From Sambucus nigra (Eukaryota; Streptophyta; Magnoliopsida; Dipsacales; Adoxaceae): 64,000 nucleotides of DNA. This document shows positions 48,089 through 59,038 of the stretch, piece after piece. The translations under genes were made by a program, and so were the position numbers. Positions within the stretch are counted from its first letter, which is position 1, and each line of letters starts with the position of its first letter. Location: NCBI GenBank assembly GCA_949130495.1, contig OX422214.1:1038046-1102045 (forward strand), given 5' to 3'. Under the pieces are notes generated by a model. That model was not told the origin of the DNA, did no database searches, and saw only the letters and a list, made by a program, of their open reading frames with translations.

Positions 48089-49811
48089 ACATAACTTGGG
48101 TCGTATTTTTGTATTATAGTTTTTTTTTTTTTTTTTTGTAATTATTTTTCTTCCAGGAAACATGTGTTGGAGAAAGTCCCTCATTACGGTAATATCTTTC
48201 ATATCTTTCTCACCTTTTCAATTTTTGTCTTGTACATTGAGGACAATGTAGAAATTCGGTTTGGGGGTATTGAGGTCATTTTTCTCCGCTAAAAAAAAAC
48301 ACTATCAAAAAAAAAAAAATTAAAAATCCAAAAATATTTTCAATATAAGTGAGTTTTGAAACAATTTCTTAACATAGAATTAATTCACCAATCTCTCAAC
48401 TTATAATATTTTACACTTAGCCATATAATATGATCGAAAATGGATATTGAGGCGAAAGTTAATATGCTTAAAGAATACATGTGGAGATTTTAGCCCGGTG
48501 AGATATTGTGCCATTCGTCGTTTTCGAGAGATTTAAATCAATCCGAGTTAAAATAACTCAAACTTTCCTTGAGTGATAAATTCGTTGATGATCTCAAATT
48601 CATTGTTTTGTTCGATTACTGAAAACAAAAGGTAAAAATCATAATCTTACGCACTAGAAGTTTTAGTAAGTCGTCTTGAGACACAAATCAACTTAATGAA
48701 ACTTGAGAAATGAGATTAGGCCCTCGTTTGAAAGCCCAAAATTAAGCTCAAACTCCAACATTTTTTACATTATTACATTGCCAGCCCATTTTAGCCAAAA
48801 AGAAGATAAGTCTTTTATTGAAAGCCCACTATCCTACCCAACTCCAACTAGGAGTTTAAAACCCATAAAAAGAAGCCATGCCCATTTTCTGAGAATACTA
48901 TGGTAAAATTACGGTTGGAAAAAGGCCAAAAGAAAATGAGGTTGCAGGAATGATGTGTGAAAAGAAAATAATAAAAGAAAAAAAAAGGGAGAAGAAAAAA
49001 AAAAGGGAGAAGAAAAAAAAAGGGGAAAAAATGTGAGTTTGAAAAGAAAAAAGGAAAGAGAAAAGAAAAATTGAGGTGAGAAAAAGTACATAAAAGTCAA
49101 TATACCGAAAAACCTCTATATTCTCAGAAATTTTGAACTCCAAAAGCCATTCTTTCTAGCCAAAATTCAAGCCTACAATAAAACCAAAGAAAGTCCTAAT
49201 CGATCTCAAGTGAAGTTAGTTAAAGTGTGGAGAGAAGATGAATAGGATCTATGGTGTGATTCAATGTTTTCAAAAAGTAATCAATTTTCCGTTCATGAGA
49301 TCATATTCATCCATTATAAAAAGTCCGTTCTTGATCATGTATATGTGAAATTTGTTCATATAAATTTACTCTATTATTCACATATACCGAGAGAAAATAA
49401 CCCATTTCCGAGTGTTCGATTGTGAGTGCATTCTGTGAGACTTTGAAATCAAAACAAACTTTTGGATAAGAAATGTAATGATCAAATCTTTTGAAATGGA
49501 CGGTTATATTGGCCATGCACACACACACGATAAGTTGAGATTGAAAAGTGAAATTTTGCTATATTTATGAAGTTTGCATTCAAACTTAGTTATATTACTT
49601 TTGAGTCTCTTGTAAATAGAGTCAAGTTTTTGAATTATGTGGGTATATTCACTGCAAACCCTCACGAGACAAAACTCGTCCACTAGGGAAACCTAGGGGT
49701 TTAACGGCCTGTTGCACATGATAAGTGCAACCATGATTCCTACGAAAGTGAGTTAGATTTTAAAATTTTAGTTTTGATCGAGGACTAGCAAAGTTTAGGT
49801 TTGGCGGTATT
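48089..49811 (+). other. Element D post-pol region, non-coding, with internal and terminal polypurine tracts
   Basis: The 1.7 kb between integrase and the 3' LTR holds a T run (48119-48136), the Athila-typical ACATTGAGGACAATGTA followed by GTTTGGGGGTAT (48235-48270), a long GAAAA-rich tract (48958-49080) and a terminal tract GGTTTGGCGGTATT ending at 49811. Frames here (48703-48906 and minus-strand frames over the GA tract) are short or low-complexity. No env-like protein was found. Confidence 0.65.
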
Positions 49812-51695
49812 TGATGAGTGCATTATTTTGTATCATATATACCCAAATCTAGGACTTGTTAGTCTCGTTATATCATTATTAAAGAGCTTTTAGAGTTATT
49901 TTTGCTATTTTATAGAAAAATACAAATTTAAGAATAAATGGGGTTAATAATGCAATTTTGGGAACTTCAAGCTCACATCTTATATTGCTAATTTCTTGTG
50001 CAAGTTTGTTTTTTAGTATTAACAGGTTTAAAAATAGAGCGGTGAAGTCCGGACGCAAATTGAGCATGAAAAGGTCACTTACGCACCTTCAGGGGCAAAA
50101 TTGTAAATTTAAATAGCTGATTTCGGACTCGGACCAACCATGGAAATTGAAGGCGTTGAATCAAGGGACGCCTGGGCTCAAACGGCGTTCAATCGGAGTT
50201 GAAACGAATAAGTTATGGCCGTGCAAAGTTTGAATTCAAAAGAAAGTCAAAGTCAAAGCCCCGGGTCAACGTCCAGAGTCAATCACGAGACCTGGACACT
50301 ACTGAAATATTGTTGGCACCGAAATGAGGGTCACGTCGGTTCAAACGGCAAGTCAATCAGACTCCAAATGAAGAAGTTATGGGGATTTGAGCTATTGTGC
50401 AAATTAGGAAATTTGGGTTTTAATATGTTGTTAAATATAATTGGGTGTATGTTTATATTAGAAAGAGCTGCTGGGTAAGCTGGTTGGCAGAAAGGAGATT
50501 TATGTGTGAGGTCAGGGGTTCGAACCCTGCCTCTCCCCATTTCTTTTTGACGAAAATATCTAAATACAACCCCACTTGCCCACTAAACCCACACTCCCAC
50601 CTTCTCCCTTTTCTTCATAACGAAAGCAGATTCCCCACCCCACCAACCCAAGTTTTGCTTCTTCCGAAAATACCTTACCCCATACCTGTTTAACTCCCAC
50701 TTTGTCCTATTTTGTTGGTTTCTTTTTTTTTGTATAAATTATGGGCAATGTAGAGACTTTGGGGATACTTTTGGATAGAAAAAAAAGAGACACAATTTGA
50801 GAGATAAAAAAAAAATCTGTGTAGAGAGTATTTTTGAGACACACTTTGGAGGAGCATATTGTGTATTGTAATTCAAGTCTTGGCCCCAAAATTTTGTAAG
50901 TTGACATTTATTAATGAAAATTATTCTTTTCAGCTTGCAATATTTGTGTGTCAAATATGTCTTGTGAGTAGTTTAATTACTAGGACTTAGGTGATGTTTG
51001 TCATGACTAATTAAACCACGCATGTTAATTTAATTTCGTAGATATTCCGACATGTTCTAATTTGAAATAAAAAAAATTCGATATTCGCTTAAAATTACAC
51101 GAGAGTGTATTTTTAAACCTCAACGAATTAATTATAAATTCATGATTTAAAAAATTTAAAGTTGTCATTTTTGATGGGTCATGCTTGCACTTAGATGTTT
51201 TGATACCTCATGCTTAAATACACGTTAAAAATTTTAAAAATGATATTTTCGAGGGAATAGGGATTTATGGTGTCTAATTTAAGAGACGTTAAAATATTTT
51301 GAGCGCATGTATTGTTATATTCTCCGAAATGTACGCGACGAGAGTCGGTATATTTTGTGTTATAAATTCGGAAGTACGAAATTAAATTGATGTGTTAATT
51401 TAATTAAAATTGACAAACGGAACCGACGTCCTAGATTCTTCCACATTTAATATTATCTCTCGTACTTGTTCGTTTATTCCGTCTTTATTTTTATTGTTAC
51501 ATAGTTCGTGTCACGCATTTATTTATTTATTTTGTTCCATCACTCAATCACATTGACACACTCATATATCTAGTTGGACAATCGATATTTTATAAAAGTT
51601 GACGAAATCTCTGTGGGTTGGACCCGTACTTACACACGCTATATTTCAATAGCCCGTGCACTTGCGGTAATTTTAACTTTTAAAATTTGACAACA
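49812..51695 (+). repeat. Element D 3' LTR
   Basis: It is 1,884 bp, the same length as the 5' LTR. It ends TTGACAACA and is followed by CATCC (51696-51700). Its tRNA-like segment (50470-50538) is better preserved than that of the 5' LTR. Confidence 0.95.
50470..50538 (+). other. tRNA-like (SINE-head-like) segment in D 3' LTR
   Basis: An A-box-like GGGTAAGCTGGTTGGCAG (50473-50490) and a perfect B box GGTTCGAACCC (50517-50527) are spaced as in tRNA-derived SINEs. ACCCTGCCTCTCC continues like a tRNA T-arm end. It lacks clear anticodon and acceptor stems, so it is not called a tRNA gene. Confidence 0.55.
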
Positions 51696-51700
51696 CATCC

Positions 51701-53099
51701 TCTTTGTCACTCAAAAATATACCCATGCCCTAGGGCAAAAATAATTACCTCTATACACCAGCTGCAACGGATGGTTCTCGGGTTCCGGAGGAGCTTCTCC
51801 CTGCCCGAATGCACCCATGACTTGCTTTAGTGGTTGTACATCCAGGACCTCGTCCTGTAGTTGACCCCTACCTCGGTTAAGGCAATATCTCTTCATGTGT
51901 CTCGCTTTTCCCACAAACGAAACACTTTCTAATATGTTCACCCTGCCACTGATCCCTTCCATGACAACCTTATTGGAATTCCTGGCCATCCCGCCGATAG
52001 CCTCCAGTTCTAGATCGTTTCGCATGATTTCCCTACTGGAAATCCTGCCCCAGATCTCCCCCAGTCTGCGATTGGGATACCCCACTGGTATTGTTCCTTT
52101 CTGCCTCATTCGACTGGCTAATCCACACTCCCCTCCCGCTTCCTTTCGCGTGGAAGCGATATTCCCGACAGTGCCGGAGTGTTGCGTTAATGACATCAGT
52201 ATAATCTACTAATGCGAAATGATCAATTAAATGTTATCCGATTCTCCAGACTAACCCATCCACAAACTTTGTTTTCTTTCTCTTTTCCTCGCTTACCTCA
52301 TCCGGTACAAAAATTTTGCTAACGAGTGAATTGTTCCTCGTAATCGGCCACTTAACGGTCCCCTTTAAGTCACCTCACAAAATTTTCTCCTCGTTTTGGT
52401 CTCAATCGCTGGAGGAAAATACTTGCGGTCGAACCGCACCCAAAACTCTACAATGGCTAGTGTGTCCATTTCCTCAAATGTGGTGATCGACTCCCACCAC
52501 TGTAGCGCTGCTCCCACTAAACTAAAAGTGGTTAGCATTTGCTTCCGCACCTTATCGCAATATCCCATGCATAGGTGGCACTGGATATCTCTCTTCCTTG
52601 ACACGCTAGCACTACATCTGCCCCCCCGCAACTCTCGTGGGTTCCCACTAAAATAACCTCCGTTTCTTGTTTCCACCCCGACGACCCTGCGTGAGTCTGA
52701 ACACTCGGCGCCACTAACACTTGTGGCTAATCCCATGGAAACTACCTTGCCGTTGTGACCACCGTCGTCTCAACCGCCCACGCCGCTAGTTCAGTTACCT
52801 GTGCTGCCAAAATCATCTCTGGCCATTGCCACGGTAGCTCTTTCTCCTAACGAGCCTCCTTTGTCTCATCTCCCCCTGCTGCCCTAGATGCTCTCTCTCT
52901 CCTGGGCGTCATCTGGAATGATAATCGAATTTTGTATGAGTTCACTCTCAAATATAAATTTCGCAGAAGAACATATATGCGCATAGGTATGAGAATACAT
53001 CAATCCTATAATAGGGCTCTATATCAAAGATTGTCAAGAAGAAACGTGAAAAGCCGCACAGATCCTAAGGACACTAGAACCTGATGCTCTGATACTATC
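51701..53099 (-). pseudogene. Second C element, gag-side internal region with decayed gag
   Basis: It is collinear with 1816-3214. On the minus strand the leader and a CCAG acceptor-like site precede an ATG near 52918. The gag fragment 52736-52365 shows LQWWESI and [13 protein letters not shown]; the fragment 52196-51711 holds the decayed zinc knuckle (GKARHMKRYC). Frames are broken as in the first copy and no pol follows. The PBS position at 53086-53097 is altered (GATACTA instead of GATACCA on plus). Confidence 0.75.
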
Positions 53100-54580
53100 T
53101 GTGACACCCCGCCTAATAAAATACTGGGTGATCAGTCCTATACCAAATTAAAGCAGGGATCCCAGTTGGATCATCCTCAGCATCACTGTCGAAAACTTTT
53201 TAAGACTTACTAACCACCTAGTATTCCAAAAGCTGGTGCCAATTTTAACTTTTTAATTAAACCAAAACTTTACATGCGGAATTAAAATATAAACCATTCA
53301 CACAACTGAATGAAAATAAACTGAATCATAATTACACAACTTGCCGAATAAATCACCGGCCACTAAAGAAATAATCGAATACAAATATTCAACAACTAAA
53401 TAAAATACACCGGAAAACTGTACCGTGAAGTCTGGGCGACAAGCCCTAAATAAAACTAAAACTGAAATATGATTCCTACTCTAGGAATGAATGAATGATG
53501 CGTCTAATCCAAACTCCTATTAGCATCCACATATGTCGCAGCTCCGTGTCCCTGGAATAGAATATCAATCTTGGCGTCCCTGTGGCTGGACACCTAAAAG
53601 GTTTTGAAAATAGTTTTATAGCAAGGGTTAGAACCCAAAACATTTTGAAAATATTTAGCAAGTGAGTTAACTGCAGTAATTTAAAATGCATGAATGCACT
53701 TCATATTTAAGTTAGTGTCGCACTCCCTTGTGGACAATCTCACCCCTCCACTATTGTGCACACCTACCGGTTACCCTAACCCCACCTAGTTGTGCTACCC
53801 CGTTCAACTAATCCTGGTATAACCTTCCCTTGCCATACTACTCTAACCCGAGTATAATGATTTCCTGAATTATAAGTTATTACACGATTAACTTAATTAA
53901 TTCCTTCTTAATGAATATCATATAACAGTAACACAAGTTATACAAAGTAAATCCATCTCACACTGTATTATTCCCACAAATGAATAACTTAATTAATTTC
54001 TCATTAATTAACAGCATATAACTGTAACCCGAGTTATATAAGGTAAATACATCACACACTCTATTTTCACCTACATATAATATTTACTACCATATTATAC
54101 GTACTTTTACTAACATCCACACATATATCATACGTGTATCCATCCTTCCGAGTATACCCTCACCGGATGATTCCCTCTAAAATGCTATCTCACTAGGTGT
54201 GCTCACAAAACCTAGTTTCCCCAAGTTGGAATCGCTCACCAACTTGGACCAAATATAAACGAAGTGGAGGCGGTCATATTCCTTCCCTGAAAGTGAGATA
54301 AATCCCTCACCCATATATACCGGACGCTATGACCTGGGGATATACTCGCCCTACTCCTCAAGCTAGGGGATTCACCCACATCACGCAACCTCCATTGATA
54401 GCATTAGAGTATTTAAATTGAATAAATATCTAGTCACTAATATTTACTATCACACACAATATATACACATATATATATACTATCACTACCCGAATATATA
54501 TACTATGAATTCGCGGTTTTACCGTGTACTCAAAATCCCGTATACTTCCTGTAATTTAATGTCACACACAATACATACAC

Positions 54581-54582
<2 letters not shown>

Positions 54583-54647
<65 letters not shown>
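54583..54647. repeat. (AT)n microsatellite in C LTR
   Basis: A TA-dinucleotide run of about 65 bp occupies the position of a roughly 49-bp run at 4697-4745 and a run of only about 16 bp at 8967-8982. Other (AT)n runs lie at about 1130-1163, 40283-40327 and 60936-60975. Confidence 0.85.
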
Positions 54648-54648
<1 letters not shown>

Positions 54649-54729
54649 TATTACTACACCGTATATATATATTAATAACCTCGGCTTTACCATGTACTCA
54701 AAATCCCGTACACTGCATGTAATTTCCTG

Positions 54730-55700
54730 AGTCTGTGGCCCGACTCAATGTAATTAATTTTCTCACTTAATAATTTATCGGCTTCCCGAGTATATGATCC
54801 GACTCTAATATATTTAACTCAAACTTCAATTTATATAATACTTTCCCCGAGTCTATGGTCCGACTCCAATTAAATTAATTGACACACTTATTAATTTAAT
54901 ACCTTCATGAGTCTATCACCCGACCCTAATTAAATTAATTGACACACATATTAATTTAATACCTCCCCGAGTCTATCATCTGACTCTAATAAAATTAATT
55001 AACACACTTATTAATTTAATGCCGCCCCGAGTCTATCGTCCGACTATAATTTAATTAATTTACCCAGTAATTAATCAATAAAAATATGAGTCTGTGGTCC
55101 AAGTCTAATATAATTAATTTTCACATTAATTAATTAAATCCTACCCGAGTCCACAATCTGACTCTAATTAAAATAATTAATACACTTATTAATTTAATAC
55201 TACCTGAGTCTACAATCCGACTCTTATTAAATTAATTCTCACTCTTATTAATTTAATACTACCCGAGTCTACAATCCGACTCTTATACAATTAATTCTCA
55301 CTCTTATTAATTTAATACTACCCGAGTCTACAATCCGACTCTAATTAAATTAATTAAAGCATTTATTAATTTAATAACTTGGTGTCACCCAACCATTATC
55401 CCCGGACTCACTTACTTGGCCTGTAACTTAATATTTCCCGAGTCTATGTTTCGACTCCAAATTAATTACTCTCTCTCAAAAATAAATTTAATACTTTGGT
55501 GTCACATAACTAACATACCTGGAGTCACTCACTCGGTCCATTTTTACATCTCATAATTTCTTTCCCACATTTTTCTCCCACAATGTGTCACACATTTATG
55601 TCCATAATTTCTCAATTATATTTACCTATAATTACCAACATACCCGGACTCGCCCACTTGGTCCATAATTAAATATTTCCCGAGTCTATATCCCGACTCA
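54730..55700. repeat. GAGTC...GACTC hairpin array in complete C LTR
   Basis: About a dozen units with GAGTC and GACTC arms and 8-base loops, mostly 59-61 bp apart, are separated by TTAATTAA-rich spacers. A few units have one arm mutated. It is a long tandem array inside an LTR, not a CRISPR: the spacers are repetitive, not unique. Confidence 0.75.
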
Positions 55701-55991
55701 AAATTAATTAGTTTATCTCCAAACTTAATTCACTACCTTGGGGTCGCATGACCAATATACCCGGATTCACTCACTTGATCCGTACCTCACTATTTTGGAA
55801 TAAAATCTCTCAAATTCATCCATTAAATGCCCCACATAAATTAATCCTAGTCCCAATTACTTTCTCCCATAATTGCTAGGAATATTTGTTTCACAATTAT
55901 TTATCACTTTTTAAAGTATGGGAATTAATTTCTAATTAAATCCTCCCCCCCCTTATATGCAAACTGGGCGAACTGCCCAGAATGCTAAATC

Positions 55992-56030
55992 ATCGATCGA
56001 TCGAACCCCCTGGGTCGATCGATCGATCGT
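55992..56030. repeat. TCGATCGATCGA palindrome cluster, complete C LTR
   Basis: Same layout as 31927-31965: two blocks of overlapping ATCGATCG words around a CCCCCTGGG spacer, about 1.0 kb from the LTR start. Confidence 0.8.
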
Positions 56031-57047
56031 CCCTGACTTCGTCTTCTTCAACAGGTAGTTCCACCATTAACGAAAACCTCCAACTTTCATTCTTTCCCAT
56101 GGACTAACCCAAGCCCAATCAACCCTATTTCTACATAAGAATAGGATCAAAGCACCTTATAGAACATCAAACTGAAATTAAATCTCACGATTTCCTACTT
56201 TTTCCTGATTTGGGTATTAACCCTCTACTCTTACTGATTTTAACATCTGATTCAGTTCTCTACATTCTAGAATCATTAACACGATAAATCTCCCCTCTTA
56301 ATCTCATTAAGGTATATAAATTTACAAAAACCCAATTTAGATTTTGGTGACACACCCAAAACGAATTTTAATACACACATCACTATGATATGAATTGATT
56401 ATCAAACTTTTAGAAATCACAACATTTAACCACTTGCCTGTAAGTGTTCGTAGTGTCTGATCCGTTGTTGATGTCCCTTTATTTGGATCCAATAACCTCC
56501 AATTTGTTCTTGATTTGCTTTCCCCCAAATCTCCTCTCAAACTCTAGGTTTAGAGTTATGTTGGTTGCCATCCCTTAATCTCCCAATCAGGTTAAAAACC
56601 CTTAATCCCGTTTTTAGTCTAATGGGCTTAATTAAAGTGGCCCAACTCACCCCGTGTGGGCCCCGCCATGCCTAAAAATACCCCGAGACCCAATTACTAC
56701 CCCCGGGTACTTTTTTCTGACTATCTCAACCCATCCGGACTCAACCGGGCCCTCAGAATTGGCATCCGAATTAATTTATAAAAATCCTTATTTCACACCC
56801 AATTTAGTCTATACCGACTCCCGATTGAGATAAGTGCATACCCCGTCATGAATACCCGAAATGACGTAATTAAATTATTACTATTCACTTAGTAAATAAA
56901 TTTTCCTAAACATTAACCATTCACTTCCCGATTAATATTTAAATAAATATATTGTCATAATTAATTCAATTAAAATTACGACACACCAGTAATTCAAAAT
57001 TCCCGAATTAATTAAATATTAAATGCACAAAAATACGGGGTGCTATA

Positions 57048-57388
57048 ATGGGGTGTCTACAGAGGCACTCAACATCGGAGTTCAAATTTAAGCGAACGTT
57101 GTTGAGAAAAAAGATTCTTGTTTTGTGACCTACTTTCCTCAATTTTATGGTTAGGGGTTTTGTTCGATCGCAGTTTGTTGTCTCGACTGAAATTTTGGAG
57201 TGTGTAACTTTTTAGGGGTAAAACTCGTGGTTGAAGAATTATTTAGCTTGTCGGTACATCATGCAAGGGCGTGAAATGTGTGGGGAGACCTGTTTTTGGC
57301 CAGTCGGATCATCGTGTAGGGGCCAATATTATAGAAAGACCAAAAAGACTCACTTTGGAGAGTTGGTTCGTCATACGAAGGTATAAAA
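57048..57388. other. Unassigned flank, right of the C array
   Basis: About 340 bp lies between the C LTR end and a G-type LTR start fragment. It has no open frame of note. It may be decayed internal sequence of family G, since it precedes a TGTAACAACCC LTR start, but I see no domain to support that. Confidence 0.35.
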
Positions 57389-57462
57389 TGTAACAACCCA
57401 TGACTTTGGCGACTGAGAAAATAAATTTTCGGGAAAATAAAATTTAATTAAATTGGAGAACT
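57389..57462 (+). repeat. G-family LTR start fragment
   Basis: Seventy-four bp begins TGTAACAACCCATGACTTTGG and matches 58108-58181 well, then breaks off into the 57475-57854 repeat. GAGAACTAGGTATTAGAT occurs at the break (57461) and again about 60 bp on (57522), so the junction lies in a short duplication. Confidence 0.65.
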
Positions 57463-57474
57463 AGGTATTAGATG

Positions 57475-57854
57475 GTACATTTATGTTGAGCGGATAATTT
57501 AGCTCATAGTTGTGCTAGTTTGAGAACTAGGTATTAGATAGAATATTGTATTTGTTGAGGCCTTGTGTCTTAAACATAACGTATTTTCTTGGCATGTCGA
57601 AAGACATGGATTTGTTTTATATTATATTATTACATAGGCCTTTGGGCATATCTAAAATGAAAATATTTTTTAAAACCTTAACCTTGGTTCAACTAATCTC
57701 AATCCCCGACCTAGCTACACAGTAATGTATTTGGAGGGTTCCTTGTTTGGATTTCGCTTGCGAGACCTCCCCCGTACGAAGGTGGCTAGCATCAGGAATT
57801 GAGGATAGTTCAACCATTGGGAATTTTCAAACTTTTATATAATTAATATGTTAT
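57475..57854 (+). repeat. 380-bp direct repeat, copy 1 (second copy 63052-63423)
   Basis: It is near-identical to 63052-63423 in the same orientation. It contains a two-stem module (57721-57780: GGAGG, TTCCTTGTTTGG, TTTCGCTTGCGAGA, CCTCC). The copies lie on either side of LTR G, as expected for equivalent parts of two internal regions in a tandem arrangement. Confidence 0.75.
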
Positions 57855-58107
57855 TATAGATTATGTTGATGATAGTTGTATTACGATTGAGGCTAAAGGA
57901 TCCTGATTATAATTCTACGAGTTGAGATCAGGTACGGGGTGTATGGGCGCCCTGGGTAGTTAGTTGTTTTAAAATCTTTATGGTTCGATGTGAAAACTAG
58001 AAAGGATCGGTATAGTGATCCTGAGGATTTATTTAAGGACTAGATAATATTGAGTTCCTAGGCATAATCTAAATTTTGCGGACGAGGTTTTTGTAAGGGG
58101 GGAAGTA
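57855..58107 (+). other. Family G 3' internal remnant with polypurine tract
   Basis: The end AATTTTGCGGACGAGG and TAAGGGGGGAAGTA (58094-58107) resemble the segment between the gag-pol stop and 3' LTR of element A (AATTTCGGGACGAAAT, then the G run). The coding part is too decayed to recognise. It abuts LTR G at 58108, making that LTR a 3' LTR on this side. Confidence 0.6.
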
Positions 58108-58858
58108 TGTAACAACCCATGACTTTTGAGACTGAGAAATTAAATGTTTGGGAAAATAAAATTTAATTAAATTGGAGAATTCTAAAATTTGGAAATTGAA
58201 GTCCAAAAATAGAGGACATTTCAAAGTATTCCGGATGATGATTTTGAGTGTACCACCGATCCCGGAAGGGTCGAGATAGTCAAAATGACTATCATTGGAT
58301 TTTAATTCGGCTCCGGAATATTTTAAGTTAGTTCGACTCGAACTGGAATAAACGAGTCGTTTAAAGTGTGTATTAACATGTAAAATTTGGGACTTATGTT
58401 TTAAGGCTTAAGAGGCTTACGGATGAAGCCTTCTCATTTGAGAAAAGGAGAGAAAGAGAAAAGAATAGAGAAAGAAGAAGAAAGGAAGAGAGAGAGGAAG
58501 AAAAGCTTGGAGATTCCGGCCCAAACGCGACATCGAGGATGATCCAACCTCTAAAAAATCGAGGCACGTGTTTAATCTTACAAAATTAGTCATTTGTGTA
58601 TTTGATTTCATAATTTGTGGGTAAAAGAAATGGATTTTGGGTATTAATATTAAAACCTAGATTTTTGGGTATAATCTTGAAATTGATGTTTACACATGGG
58701 TTTAAGAGGTATAAATTGATGAGGTGAAAGTATAGGATGTGTTTAATGTTAGAAACATTATTGGGTTACAAATTCATAGTTAGAAATTATTGATTTGGGA
58801 TTTTGGGAAATTTATGTTTATGTAGAAAAATGACCATTTCGTAGCCCGCTGAACAGAC

Positions 58859-59038
58859 CGAATTGATTCGGCCTCTTTCCTAATCGATTCGGAATGTTGC
58901 AGAATCCCAGGTCTATGTGACCAAATCGATTTGGACCCAAGCCAAATTGATTCGGCCTGAGACAGAAGCCCAGGTCTTTGGACCCGAATCGATTCGCCTT
59001 GGAGGCCGAATCGATTCGCTAGGCCGAATCGATTCGGA
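58859..59038. repeat. GAATCGATTC palindrome cluster, G LTR
   Basis: Eight or so words of the CCGAATCGATTCGG type, several mutated (AATTGATTCGG, AAATCGATTTGG), lie in 180 bp. It sits about 750 bp from the LTR start, the same place as the clusters of the other families. Confidence 0.85.

Larger units (their letters stand above)
34031..51695 (+). mobile_element. Element D: Athila-like Gypsy element with nested solo LTR E
   Basis: The target duplication CATCC lies at 34026-34030 and 51696-51700, and the intact site is visible in the first C copy (about 1810-1814). The LTRs are 34031-35914 and 49812-51695, both 1,884 bp, starting TGATGAGTGC and ending TTGACAACA. The tRNA-Asp-type PBS at 35921, CCHC gag and pol of the Athila type identify the lineage. 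Gag is split by E at 38137-43381. Without E the element is about 12.4 kb. No env-like frame was found. Confidence 0.95.
53100..57047 (-). repeat. Complete C-family LTR (5' LTR of second C element)
   Basis: This is a 3,948-bp LTR, the only uninterrupted C LTR in the window. Plus-strand ends are TGTGACACCCCGCC (53100) and GGGGTGCTATA (57047), the last with one change from CTACA. Its content is the donor-like GTGAG near 53742 (minus), the GCTATCA module (54381-54402), a long (AT)n (about 54583-54647), the GAGTC/GACTC array (54730-55700), the palindrome cluster (55992-56030) and the GTCGAGATAGTC-like module near 56720. The uninterrupted 54990-55030 region approximates the empty site of element B. 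Confidence 0.9.

Noticed and set aside
48898..49143. Phenylalanine-rich minus-strand frames resembling membrane protein
   Set aside because: They are the complement of a GAAAA-rich tract and overlap the post-pol non-coding region.
48089..49811. Possible env-like gene of an Athila-type element
   Set aside because: No frame longer than about 80 codons, and no signal peptide or membrane segment outside low-complexity sequence.
50470..50538. Functional tRNA gene
   Set aside because: A and B boxes are present but no acceptor stem, anticodon arm or terminator could be found.
54730..55700. CRISPR-like array of short repeats at about 60-bp steps
   Set aside because: The spacers are themselves repetitive AT-rich sequence, the units vary, and the array lies inside a plant LTR.
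57048..57388. Host gene fragment at the edge of the C array
   Set aside because: No open frame, splice structure or domain could be seen; decayed element sequence is more likely.
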